Assembly: GCA_903888515.1 (NCBI GenBank)
Contig: CAISTY010000184.1
Coordinates: 1 to 56,937, forward strand
Direction of reading: 5' to 3'
Length of the DNA: 56,937 nucleotides
Source: Akkermansiaceae bacterium
Lineage (GTDB): Bacteria > Verrucomicrobiota > Verrucomicrobiia > Verrucomicrobiales > Akkermansiaceae
Below the pieces are notes generated by a model. It searched no databases, had not been told where the DNA came from, and saw nothing but the letters and a program-made list of their open reading frames with translations. This document shows positions 1-8,056 of this stretch, piece after piece (positions within the stretch are counted from its first letter, which is position 1; every line of letters starts with the position of its first letter). The position numbers and the translations under genes are program-made.

Positions 1-142
1 ACTGTTCAACCCGGTCTCAATAACAAAAAACCATCCTGTGGAACAATTGTGCCGGATTAACGTAGGGATTCGGGCAAACCCTCCCTGCGTCAATTGTGCG
101 AAAAACAGCCCGATTCTTCCGACGAAGGGTTGTTTTTTACAG
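1..142. mobile_element. Possible end of an inserted element at the DUF21 breakpoint
   Basis: The segment left of about 142 interrupts the DUF21 gene. Its junction on the minus strand starts TGTAAAAAACAACCC, AT-richer than the surrounding gene, and it contains two copies of ACAATTG, about 55 bases apart. No transposase reading frame is visible in the short stretch available, so the family cannot be named. It could equally be unrelated rearranged DNA. Confidence 0.25.
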
Positions 143-471
143 ATAACGATGGCCAGCGATACCGGCTTTGCATACTCACCGATCACCGGAACAACCACCA
201 AAACCTCGGCCAAGCGCGTTGCCACTGTTCCGCTACCCAAAGCACCTGCGACGATACCGACCAAGGTGATACCGATCTGGACCGTAGAGAGGAAACGGTT
301 GGGGTTCTCGGATAGGGCGAGCGCTCTCGCTGCTCCTTTGCTGCCTTTGTTCACCATTGACTGCAACAATCCCTTGCGGGATGAGACGAGGGCGATTTCC
401 GTCATGGCGAAAACGCCGTTGGCAAAAAGCAGCAGAATGATGATGGAAATTTCGAGTAACGCCGAATTCAT
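1..471 (-). pseudogene. N-terminal part of a CNNM/hemolysin-C (DUF21) transporter, disrupted
   Basis: Reading leftward from an ATG at 471, the first ~110 codons give a typical DUF21 membrane domain: a hydrophobic first helix followed by FAMTEIALVSSRK, the ALALSENPNRFLSTVQIGIT signature, then VGIVAGALGSG and VIGEYAKPVSLAIV. These proteins sit in the inner membrane and are linked to Mg2+/cation transport or efflux, usually with CBS and CorC_HlyC domains following. Homology stops around base 140, just before the expected YLSLVIGELVPKR region. The frame stays open to the window edge but encodes unrelated residues (FVGRIGLFF and so on). The CBS half is therefore missing or lies outside the window. 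I read this as an insertion or rearrangement joint. The DUF21 call is strong; calling it a pseudogene rests on only ~140 bases past the joint. Confidence 0.6.
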
Positions 472-933
472 GGAGTTCTATTACGGCCAAGCAGCTCGCA
501 CACTGTCAGACGATCACGATAGTGTCCAATACGTAAATTGAAAGGACGCCGCTTCCGCTTGCTGAGCTGCCAGTCAAGGAACAGTCCGCCCGGCTCGTCC
601 CAGAAATGCTTTTGCATGACCGCGGCGCGCTGGCCGGCGATTTCCTCCCAATATTCGATCGACTGCGGCGCAGCATCCAGCAAGCGGCGGATCCCGGCGA
701 TGTCCTTTTCCATCCGCCACAGAAAGCCCCAAGCCGGGAATGAATTGCGGCATGCTCGTCCAATACGCGTGATAACGCTCGACTTGCGGCAACGCGGCCC
801 GCAGCCACCCGATGTTTTTGTTTTCCTCAAACACCGCCAGCCAACCTAAAACCAATGACCCGCCACCGCAACCGGGAATGAGGATGCGAATTGCCGTTTG
901 AAGTATCCGTTCAAAAGCCGACGGTGTTGGCAC
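468..933 (-). pseudogene. Remnant of a trehalase-like (GH37/GH63 type) glycoside hydrolase
   Basis: Two overlapping leftward frames together resemble the (alpha/alpha)6 barrel of trehalases. The upstream frame (about 933-720) reads LGWLAVFEENKNIGWLRAALPQ then ERYHAYWTS, like the GxxxYRxTGDxxFLxxxLPxLExYHRWW stretch. After a frame change near 715-730 the second frame reads WEEIAGQRAAVMQKHFWDE then GGLFLDWQLSKRK, like the RxxAIxxYLWDExxGxFxDYD stretch. Intact enzymes have more sequence between these two blocks, and both ends are missing, so this looks truncated, internally deleted and frameshifted. It stops 4 bases from the start of the broken DUF21 gene. The exact family is uncertain. Confidence 0.45.
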
Positions 934-1066
934 ACCGTCCCCGGCAAGCCTCGCTAGAGTCCTTGAAACCGAGAATGTGTTGTCGTTAGGTCAAATTCTT
1001 CGTCTTGCGTCTTGGGTCTTGTTGTCTTGGGTCTGAGGCGAAGCCTCGCTAGTTCATTCCGGCATT
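934..1066. repeat. Short direct repeats in a non-coding gap
   Basis: AAGCCTCGCTAG occurs at 946-957 and again at 1041-1052. Between them the block GTCTTGGGTCT is also repeated. The second copy sits in a small hairpin, GAGGC-GAA-GCCTC. No gene is visible. The gap separates the decayed hydrolase from the end of the FecR gene. Confidence 0.5.
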
Positions 1067-1870
1067 TTAAGGATAAGGATAAGGTGGAGATGTGGAGTGC
1101 CCGGAGCGGGCCACGGTGAATGGGTTGAAGGGGAAGATATGTTGGCCGGGGCCGCGGACGCCGGGGCCTTGGATGATCACATAAGTGGGCAGGAGGGTTC
1201 CGTTAGAGCGCTCTTCTGTTTGTTGGGTGATCGATTGGGTGACGAGATTCTCGGCTTGCTGCGGGAGCGGGCCCAACTTGCCGCGACCCGCGAGTTTGGA
1301 GGTGGCGACGAGTTTGGCGAGGTTGATGATGATGGGGGCGGGGATGGTTTGACCGTTGGGATCCATGACGACCATTTGGCCGGCGGGCACGTTGACCGAG
1401 CCTTTTTTACCCTTGAGGGACAGCTTGGCGACGCCCTCAAGAGTGATGAACTTGAACCACTTGTTAGGGCTGTATTCCAACATGGTGGTGGTGCCGGTAA
1501 TGGCGGCGGTGACGGTGGCGGTGCGGATCGTGGCACCACCGGCATTTTTCGGCACTTGGAGCAACAGCGTGCCTTGGCCGATTTCGAGATCGCGCGTGCC
1601 GGAGCGGAAACTGAAGACCGAGTTGGCGCCGACGCGGGTGAGCGTGTTGTCCTGGAACACCAGTTCGGTGCGCGACTGGCGACCGGTGTGCAGCGAGGCA
1701 TTGCCGGCAAGCTTGTCACCGATAATGGCGGGGCGGCCGTCGGCCGCTGGCTGATAGAGCCGCACATCATTGACGACTTTGGTCACTTCGGCGGAGCGCA
1801 GCGCAGCGGCGTGGGCGATGGCGGGCAAGGCGGCGGCGAGTGTCGGGATGAGGAGGAAGCGGGCGTTCAT
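1067..1870 (-). CDS. FecR-domain exported protein
   Basis: A 267-residue protein with a clear Sec signal peptide (MNARFLLIPTLAAALPAIAHA, cleavage after AHA). The middle (about residues 30-170) is a FecR domain: the TGRQSRTELVF / TLTRVGANSVF motif, then GTLLLQVPKNAGGATIRTATVTAAITGT, and VNVPAGQMVVMDPNG. FecR domains are periplasmic beta structures that sense or scaffold in signalling; this copy has no cytoplasmic anti-sigma part and no sigma-factor neighbour, so it is probably a structural or regulatory periplasmic protein. It lies 30 bases downstream of the barrel gene on the same strand and is probably cotranscribed with it. FecR proteins are often found with CHASE2 cyclases, and one is encoded divergently next door. 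The C-terminus is rich in Pro and Gly. Family confident, role inferred. Confidence 0.85.
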   Translation of the reverse strand: MNARFLLIPTLAAALPAIAHAAALRSAEVTKVVNDVRLYQPAADGRPAIIGDKLAGNASLHTGRQSRTELVFQDNTLTRVGANSVFSFRSGTRDLEIGQGTLLLQVPKNAGGATIRTATVTAAITGTTTMLEYSPNKWFKFITLEGVAKLSLKGKKGSVNVPAGQMVVMDPNGQTIPAPIIINLAKLVATSKLAGRGKLGPLPQQAENLVTQSITQQTEERSNGTLLPTYVIIQGPGVRGPGQHIFPFNPFTVARSGHSTSPPYPYP

Positions 1871-1900
1871 GGCGGTTGGGGAAAAAGGTTGGGGTTGGGA

Positions 1901-2848
1901 TCAGAAGAGGAAAGACACGCCGGCACCGATGCCACCGGTCCACGCCGCGTAGTCATTGAGGTCGCTAAAAGTGTTAGAGTTGTTGTCGCCGTAGAACACC
2001 GAAAGGCTGGCACGGGCGTCCTTGGTGAATTGCCAGATCAACTCGAGTGACACGGCGTTTGTCCAGTCGTGGCGGTCACCGTCGAAATCGAATCTGGAGA
2101 GGCGCCAGGTTGCGAGTGAGTAAAGGTTATCGGCGAAGAAGTAGCGGTAGGACGTGCTCAGGGCGTATTCATTGCGTTCGAGGTTGTTGGGTTTGGCGGT
2201 GAAGTCGAAGGCGACGTCGGTGCCGAGTGTCAGTTCGTGGCGGGGGCTGGCGAAGACGGTTTTTTGGGCACCCAGGCGGATGCGCTGGGCCCAGTAGTCG
2301 CTGTCGGAGAGCGAGCCGCTGGTCACTCGCTGGTATTCGTAGCGGCCGAAGACGAGCAAGTCATCGAGTTGGGGAATGAACTTGACCACGCCGATGGTGA
2401 CGCCGGTGTTTTCGTAATCGAAAGCGCTCGAGTTGTCGAAACGGACGATGTCTTGATAGAGCGCGAAGTCCCCGAACCAACCGCCGGCGATGCGGGGGCG
2501 CCAGGCGACGCTGCCGCGGCAAAGCCACATCCACGCCGGTTCATCGGTGGCGGCGGTGGCGGACGGGGCGTTGTCGGTGCGGTAGAAGGCGGTGGAGAAA
2601 TCGACCACGACTGGAGAGCGGCCGGAGTAAGGCGAGAGGATTTCCTGCACCCCGAGATCGGAATCAGATGGGGAAAACGGGGTGTAATCCGAGGACTGTT
2701 TGACATCCTGATAGTTCTCGGCAGCGGGCAACTGGTGGCCGAGACCGAGGAAGCCACCTTGGGTGGAGGAAGGGATTTCGGCGGACGCGACGGTGGGCAT
2801 TGCAATGGCCGCGAGCCATGCGAGTGCGTGGATGGATGGTGATTTCAT
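1901..2848 (-). CDS. Outer-membrane beta-barrel protein
   Basis: A 315-residue exported protein. I chose the ATG at 2848 because it is followed directly by a signal peptide (MKSPSIHALAWLAAIAMPTVASA); upstream in-frame codons overlap the divergent cyclase gene. The rest is an alternation of amphipathic strands rich in Tyr, Trp and Phe (YRYFFADNLYSLATWRLSRF, LIWQFTKDARASLSVFYG) and it ends ..VSFLF, the terminal-Phe pattern of BAM-assembled barrels. No closer family is recognised. Its start overlaps one possible start of the divergent cyclase (CAT/ATG at 2846-2849), so the two share a very short promoter region. The FecR gene follows 30 bases downstream. Confidence 0.75.
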   Translation of the reverse strand: MKSPSIHALAWLAAIAMPTVASAEIPSSTQGGFLGLGHQLPAAENYQDVKQSSDYTPFSPSDSDLGVQEILSPYSGRSPVVVDFSTAFYRTDNAPSATAATDEPAWMWLCRGSVAWRPRIAGGWFGDFALYQDIVRFDNSSAFDYENTGVTIGVVKFIPQLDDLLVFGRYEYQRVTSGSLSDSDYWAQRIRLGAQKTVFASPRHELTLGTDVAFDFTAKPNNLERNEYALSTSYRYFFADNLYSLATWRLSRFDFDGDRHDWTNAVSLELIWQFTKDARASLSVFYGDNNSNTFSDLNDYAAWTGGIGAGVSFLF

Positions 2849-2879
2849 GACAATACGGCTTTCAAGACTGGCGGACTCT

Positions 2880-5039
2880 ATGATAGGCATCTGGCCGGTG
2901 ACGAGAACTATTTTGGGAAATTTATTCAGATGGCGCGGGCGTGGCGGTGCCTGTTTGGCGGCGTTAGTGGGTGGCTTGGTGGTGATGATGTTTGGCTGCA
3001 TTCCGATTCTGGACAACTTGTCGCGTGATTTGGACCGGCGTTTCGGCGACTGGGTGCTGCGGATGTCGGCGGGGTTGCCGGAGCGGGATGATTTCGTGTT
3101 TCTGGGGATTGACGATGCGAGCATGACCTTGGCGGGTTTGGAGGAGGACATGGTGGCGGCGGACCAGAACCTGTCGCGGATGCGGCAACGGTTTCCGTGG
3201 GACCGGCGGATTTGGGGTGAGGCGATCGAGCGCCTGACGCAAGCGGGAGCGCGCCTGGTGATTTTGGATCTGGTGATGAGCGAACCCACCCAAGACGCGG
3301 AAGACGACGGATTGGCAAAAGTGATCGCGCGCCATCGTGATCAGGTGTTGTTGGCGGCGACCTTGGCACCGGTCGGGGGTGAGCGGACGGACACCCAGTT
3401 TGCGCTGACCGAGCCGTTGCCGGATTTCCTGAGCGCCAGCAACGAGCCACAGGGATTCGGCTACGCCAATTTCCGGCCGCACCGGGAGGACGGAATCGTG
3501 CGGGAAGCAAATTACACCACCACCTTGAGTGAGGAAAACGGCCAAGCGGCGGAGCGGGGTGAGCCGGTGTTGCGATCCCTGGCGGCAGAGGCGATCCGGA
3601 TGTTGGGGGGGACACCACCGACCGGGCGCAAAGAAATCCGCTGGGCCTTGTTCCGCGCACCGGGCACGCGGCGCCTCAGCGAGGGCAACGCGAGCGAAAC
3701 CTACACGCCGCGCAGCATCCGCAGTATCTTCGTGCCCGACGAATGGCAGCGGACCTATCAGAACGGTGGTTTCTTCCGCGGCAAGGTGGTGATGATCGGA
3801 CCGGCGGCACCACGGTTCCATGATTTTCACCAAACGCCCGCAGGGATGGTCAGCGGACCACAGTTGCACCTGCACGCAATGGCGAACGGCATGGCCGGTA
3901 CCACGGTGCGGCGATATGGACTGGAGAATACCGGAACGCGGAGCTGGCTCTGCGCTTTGGCGGTGATGTTGGCGGTGGCATGGGTTGGTTTGGTCCGCAA
4001 GCCATTGGTGTCGGCGCTGGGCGCGGTGGTGTTGATCTTCCTGATGACGGTGGCGACCGCCGTCTGGGGCGTGCTGACCTTCCAACTGATTTCAATTTCG
4101 TTAGGTTTGGCGGCATTCGCAACCGGCTCGGTGATGGCGCAGAGTTACGACTTGGTTGTGGAACGCCTGGAACGCGGGCGCCTGACCCGCGAATTCCGCC
4201 GGTTTGTTTCGCGCGACTTGGCGGACGCCATGGTTGCGGACCCGGGCAGATACGAGCAGGTGGCAAGCGGGCGGCGGCGGCGGGTGGTGATGTTGTTTTC
4301 CGATGTGCGCGGGTTCACCATGCGCTCGGAGCACACCCAGCCGGAAGCCTTGGTGAGCCAACTCAATGAATATCTAACAAAGATGGTGGCGGTGGTGTTC
4401 CGGCACGGGGGGACCTTGGACAAGTTCATTGGCGATGCGGTGATGGCACACTGGGGCGCCTTGGACGATGGCAGTGACCTAACGCATGCCCAACAGGCAT
4501 TGGCCGCCGCTGCGGACATGATCACGGAACTGGAATTGCTGAACGCAAGATGGCGCGCGACGGGCAAGGATCCGTTCAAGATCGGGGTGGGGATTCATTT
4601 GGGCGAAGTGGTGGCCGGGGAAATCGGCTCGCCCGAGCGGACGGAGTTCGGGGTGATCGGCGATGCGGTGAACCTGGCCTCGCGCATCGAGGGGTTGACC
4701 AAATACTTCGGAGTGCCGTTGCTGGTTTCAGGCGATGTGTTCGAGACGGCAGGATCACCGGCGGCATTCCGACCGGTGGCCAAGGTGCAGGTCAAGGGTC
4801 GGGCGCAACCGGTGGCCTTGCACACCTTGCAGGGCGGTGGCGGAGGGGGGGCGTCGTACGCCGCCGGCTTGGAGCGGTTCGAGGCGGGTGACTTTGCGGC
4901 GGCGGACGCATGCTTCGCGCGGGTGCTGGATGAGGCCCCCGGTGACGGCTTGGCGGCGGCGATGCGGGACTGGGCGCAGCGGTTGCGCGACGAGCCGCCA
5001 GAGACGTGGAACGGCGTGATTGTCATGGAAACCAAGTAA
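2880..5039 (+). CDS. CHASE2-domain class III adenylate/guanylate cyclase
   Basis: About 719 residues if started at the ATG at 2880; an in-frame ATG at 2847 is an alternative. Layout: an N-terminal membrane helix (LAALVGGLVVMMFGCIPIL), a periplasmic CHASE2 sensor (about 45-330, with FVFLGIDDASM and GAKLV-like RLVILDLVMSEPT), three hydrophobic helices (about 355-440), a class III cyclase domain (about 460-640) and an Ala-rich tail resembling TPR helices. Both metal-binding aspartates are present (LFSDVRGFT and DKFIGDAVMAHWG), as is the purine-binding Lys of DKF; the usual partner Asp/Thr before IGDAVNLASR appears as Gly (EFGVIGD), so ATP specificity is probable, not certain. CHASE2 receives extracytoplasmic signals. 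The neighbours suggest a circuit: FecR and barrel proteins upstream, and a cNMP-binding channel convergent with five bases between stop codons. Confidence 0.92.
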   Translation: MIGIWPVTRTILGNLFRWRGRGGACLAALVGGLVVMMFGCIPILDNLSRDLDRRFGDWVLRMSAGLPERDDFVFLGIDDASMTLAGLEEDMVAADQNLSRMRQRFPWDRRIWGEAIERLTQAGARLVILDLVMSEPTQDAEDDGLAKVIARHRDQVLLAATLAPVGGERTDTQFALTEPLPDFLSASNEPQGFGYANFRPHREDGIVREANYTTTLSEENGQAAERGEPVLRSLAAEAIRMLGGTPPTGRKEIRWALFRAPGTRRLSEGNASETYTPRSIRSIFVPDEWQRTYQNGGFFRGKVVMIGPAAPRFHDFHQTPAGMVSGPQLHLHAMANGMAGTTVRRYGLENTGTRSWLCALAVMLAVAWVGLVRKPLVSALGAVVLIFLMTVATAVWGVLTFQLISISLGLAAFATGSVMAQSYDLVVERLERGRLTREFRRFVSRDLADAMVADPGRYEQVASGRRRRVVMLFSDVRGFTMRSEHTQPEALVSQLNEYLTKMVAVVFRHGGTLDKFIGDAVMAHWGALDDGSDLTHAQQALAAAADMITELELLNARWRATGKDPFKIGVGIHLGEVVAGEIGSPERTEFGVIGDAVNLASRIEGLTKYFGVPLLVSGDVFETAGSPAAFRPVAKVQVKGRAQPVALHTLQGGGGGGASYAAGLERFEAGDFAAADACFARVLDEAPGDGLAAAMRDWAQRLRDEPPETWNGVIVMETK

Positions 5040-5044
5040 TCCGC

Positions 5045-6568
5045 TCAGCTTGTGGGGGGGGGCATGCCCGGGTTGGCCGGCACGCGGGCCGCGGACCGCG
5101 GGGGAGGCAGGGTGAAGAAACGTTTGATGGCGGAGAGAATCCCGTCGGACACGTTCTGGTTTACGGGTATGGGATGGACACTGGCCGCGAGTCCCTGTTT
5201 GCGTGTGGCAATGATGTGGCTCAACGCTTCGACCAGATCCGGGTTGGTATCAAAGATCTGCTTCATGGCGGCGTGGCCAATCTCCAGCACTTTCGTTTCT
5301 TCAAGTGCCACGATATCGGAGGTTCGCGGTTCGCCGGTCAACAAGGCCATTTCCCCGAAGAATGCACCCTCACCCAGAGTGGCAACAGAAGAGCGGGCAT
5401 GACCGTCTTCACTGAGCTGCACGCTTACCTGCCCGTGATGGATGACGAACATGGACGAGCCCGGATCCCCGGTTCGTATGATGATTTCTCCCGGCGCGTA
5501 AACATGACTTGTGACCGCCCGCGCAAGCATTGCGGTTTCTTCCTTTGAGAGGGGCGTGAAAATATCGACTGCCGCCAGCCGTTCAAGGATCGCTCCGGCG
5601 TCGTCATCGCCGTGTCCCGGGCGGGGTCTGCGTTCCACCAGCAGGGTGCGCGTTGGATAGGCGAAGTTAAGGTTGGCGCGACGGAACGCATACCAGATCC
5701 GCTGGCGTATCAACGCGTCCGTCTCTTCATGTCTTGTATAGTCCTCCGGCCAATACTTGACTTCATACTCCACCCCGCTGTCACCGAGGTTTCTGATGCG
5801 AACCACGGGAGTCATGATCCGTGAGACGTTGTCAACCGCGCGAATCGCTTCCCTGATCACATGGATGGTTTTCGCAGGTGAGTCGGTATACAACGTGTTG
5901 AAGAATACGCAGCGGGCGTTGAGATTGCTGTGCGGGCATACTTCGATGGGTTCCCTGGCCGCCGTGTTGTTATTGATCAATATGACATGGTTGGCAAATG
6001 TTCGGATCTTGATTGCGCGCCAGGTGATCTGTTCCACGATACCCGTGTGCCTCAGGGCACCCACCGTGATCACGTCACCAACCTGAAACGGCCGGTCCGC
6101 CTGCATCGAGATGCCGGCAAAGAAATTGCCCAGCGTATCCTGCAGCGCCAGGCCGAGGATCACGCCGAAGATGGCCGAGGTGGTGAAGAGCGCCCCCAGA
6201 TTCACCTTGGGAAACACCAGGCTGAAAATGAGAAAAAACAGCGCCGTGAAAGCCACGAGGGAAAAAACGTTGCGCACCAAAGCAGGCGCTTCAAAACTGC
6301 GGCGGTAACGGAGGATCAGATCAAAGATGAGGGTGTTGAGCGCGGCCACCCCCAGATACGCGAGGATCGAAAACAGAACCAGTCGCAAGACATCGACGAT
6401 GGTGTCGGTCTGGGATGTGAGACCACCCGCTTGAGCATGCAGCCTGTGCGTGCGCAACCACTCGCGCAGCGGAGCATCAAAACAAGCGATCACATAAACC
6501 GCCAGCACCACGATGGCTGTCACCATCAGGAAAAATGCGAGTTTGTTGTTTTTGCGGGGTTGGGTCAC
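5045..6568 (-). CDS. MscS-family channel with C-terminal cyclic-nucleotide-binding domain
   Basis: An inner-membrane protein of about 507 residues. Hydrophobic helices near residues 10-30, 55-85 and 100-125 precede the MscS core: pore helix FTTSAIFGVILGLALQDTLGNFFAGISMQ, then the beta domain FQVGDVITVGALRHTGIVEQITWRAIKIRT. The last ~150 residues are a cNMP-binding domain with the phosphate-binding cassette FGEMALLTGEPRTSDI. This is the MscS-CNMP (bCNG) architecture, in which nucleotide binding can gate an MscS-like pore. The open frame extends to 6727, but those upstream codons overlap, in another frame, a recognisable coiled-coil gene fragment. I therefore prefer the GTG at 6568, which overlaps that fragment's TGA and gives a basic N-terminus before the first helix. 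An ATG near 6524 is also possible. Confidence 0.88.
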   Translation of the reverse strand: MTQPRKNNKLAFFLMVTAIVVLAVYVIACFDAPLREWLRTHRLHAQAGGLTSQTDTIVDVLRLVLFSILAYLGVAALNTLIFDLILRYRRSFEAPALVRNVFSLVAFTALFFLIFSLVFPKVNLGALFTTSAIFGVILGLALQDTLGNFFAGISMQADRPFQVGDVITVGALRHTGIVEQITWRAIKIRTFANHVILINNNTAAREPIEVCPHSNLNARCVFFNTLYTDSPAKTIHVIREAIRAVDNVSRIMTPVVRIRNLGDSGVEYEVKYWPEDYTRHEETDALIRQRIWYAFRRANLNFAYPTRTLLVERRPRPGHGDDDAGAILERLAAVDIFTPLSKEETAMLARAVTSHVYAPGEIIIRTGDPGSSMFVIHHGQVSVQLSEDGHARSSVATLGEGAFFGEMALLTGEPRTSDIVALEETKVLEIGHAAMKQIFDTNPDLVEALSHIIATRKQGLAASVHPIPVNQNVSDGILSAIKRFFTLPPPRSAARVPANPGMPPPTS

Positions 6569-6687
6569 GGGCTGTAATTCATGTTGGTGAACAATCCACT
6601 TAACTCCTTGATCTTCCGATCCGTCTCCTTCATCTGGCGATCCGTCTCCTTCTGGGAAAGGGCCAAGCGTTCGACGATTTGTTGGAG
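6565..6687 (-). pseudogene. C-terminal scrap of a DUF3782-like coiled-coil protein
   Basis: A 40-codon leftward frame reads QQIVERLALSQKETDRQMK then ETDRKIKELSGLFTN, the repeated xKETDRxxKE heptad pattern found just upstream of the nuclease-like part of DUF3782-type proteins. It follows a TAA directly, has no start codon, and loses similarity after LFTN, ending at a TGA that overlaps the GTG proposed for the channel gene. It is a fragment, not a functional gene, and it helps to place the channel's start. Confidence 0.5.
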
Positions 6688-6733
6688 TTACGCAGTGGAC
6701 ATGGCCGCAACCTGCCATCCCCGGCACCTTGTG

Positions 6734-8017
6734 TCAAGGCGCGGCGGACTGGTTCCGTCCCCTGTGATCGCCACCGATGGTTTCCTGCAACCAATCTAAC
6801 AATGTGGCCAAGGGTTGCCGTTGCTGCAACTGCCGCGCCCGCTGCATGGCGTTCTCCTTGATGGTAGCGTCTTCCAGACAGCTTTTTAAAAGCGGCAACA
6901 AGCGCTCTGCGGTGAGCCGTCCGATGCCAATGCTCAAGCCCGCCCCCAAGCGCTCCACCCGGGCGGCATTGTCGGGTTGGTCCAATGACATATGCACGAC
7001 GAGCTGGGGGATGCCCGCAGCGAAGCATTGTGCCACGGTTCCGATCCCCCCGTGATGCACCATGACCGCGGCACGCGGCAGCAGCAAACTGAAGGGAGCA
7101 TAGGCTGACACAAAGATGGAGGCAGGAAGGTTCTTCGGCACCTGCTCGGTTTTTGTTGTTAGAAATACCGCCCGGCAACCCAGCTTGGACACCATCTGGA
7201 CTGCGGTTTCGAAAAATGCGGTGGCATGATACTGGCCAGTGCCTGCGGTGAAGAGTATGGGTTTTTCACCCGCAGTGAGAAAACGGTCGAGTGCCGGTTC
7301 CATGCCGCGTTGTTGCACCATGTCCTCTAACGGGAAATCCCATTGCAAGGTGTTTGCCGGATGATCCTTTTCCACACTGGCATACCAGCTTGGGAAAAGC
7401 GCCAGCACGCCGTCCGGCGAATGATGCCATGGTTTCCACAATCGGGTAGGCGGCTGCACGCCATGGACGGCACAAGCCTCGACCACCGCTGGCAGGGCGA
7501 AGCGGTCATAAGGACTCGGCAGCGAAAGGATGAACTTGCGCAGCGCTAGTGGTAGCATGCGCAGGAAGCGGAATCCAGGAAGCACCAGCGGGACATCATC
7601 GGCGCTCATCATCGCTGCTGGATAAAAATGCACCGTAATCAAAGGAATCCGGTGTTTTTCGCGGGCAATTCTGGCACCGAACGAGATCATCGGCGCCAAC
7701 ATCAGGTCGGGTTTGCCAATTTCACGAACGACCCGGTCGATGGCCGCGGCACAAGGAGCGGTCGCACGCCCGGCATAGGTGAATGCCACTTGCTTATAGC
7801 TATCCGGACGCCACAAACCCGCGTCCGCAAGCATCAGAGGCAGCACATCTGGTTCGGGTGGAAAGAACTCAATGCCCGCAGCTTCCACGGTCTGTTGATA
7901 GACGGCGGAGGCGATCATCGTGACACGATGCCCACGCTCTAACAATTTGCGACTCAGCCAAATGAACGGGAAAATGCTACCTGATGTGCCAAATGGGAGA
8001 AGGAGTATGTGACTCAT
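6734..8017 (-). CDS. UGT-like glycosyltransferase (GT1/GT28 family)
   Basis: A 427-residue cytosolic or membrane-associated glycosyltransferase of the UDP-glucuronosyl/rhamnosyltransferase type. The N-terminal Rossmann domain starts ILLLPFGTSGSIFPFIWLSRKLLERGH, the classic GSxxPxxxLAxxLxxRGHxV pattern. The C-terminal domain has ILFTAGTGQYHATAFFETAVQ and the nucleotide-sugar-binding signature AAVMVHHGGIGTVAQCFAAGIPQLVVHMSLDQPDNA. These enzymes transfer a sugar from a nucleotide or lipid-linked donor to lipids, sterols or polyketides; the acceptor cannot be told from sequence. I start at the ATG at 8017 (MSHILLLPF) because the Rossmann strand follows at once; an in-frame ATG at 8038 would add seven residues. 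It lies 39 bases after the lipase-like gene on the same strand. Confidence 0.87.
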   Translation of the reverse strand: MSHILLLPFGTSGSIFPFIWLSRKLLERGHRVTMIASAVYQQTVEAAGIEFFPPEPDVLPLMLADAGLWRPDSYKQVAFTYAGRATAPCAAAIDRVVREIGKPDLMLAPMISFGARIAREKHRIPLITVHFYPAAMMSADDVPLVLPGFRFLRMLPLALRKFILSLPSPYDRFALPAVVEACAVHGVQPPTRLWKPWHHSPDGVLALFPSWYASVEKDHPANTLQWDFPLEDMVQQRGMEPALDRFLTAGEKPILFTAGTGQYHATAFFETAVQMVSKLGCRAVFLTTKTEQVPKNLPASIFVSAYAPFSLLLPRAAVMVHHGGIGTVAQCFAAGIPQLVVHMSLDQPDNAARVERLGAGLSIGIGRLTAERLLPLLKSCLEDATIKENAMQRARQLQQRQPLATLLDWLQETIGGDHRGRNQSAAP

Positions 8018-8056
8018 GATGATGCTTTGCGGCTGCACACTGCGCTTCTAGCGAAG

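Noticed and set aside
1097..2050. Long rightward open frame opposite the FecR gene
   Set aside because: Composition is Gly/Asp/Glu-rich low complexity without any family motif; it mirrors the antisense of a real FecR gene with a signal peptide.
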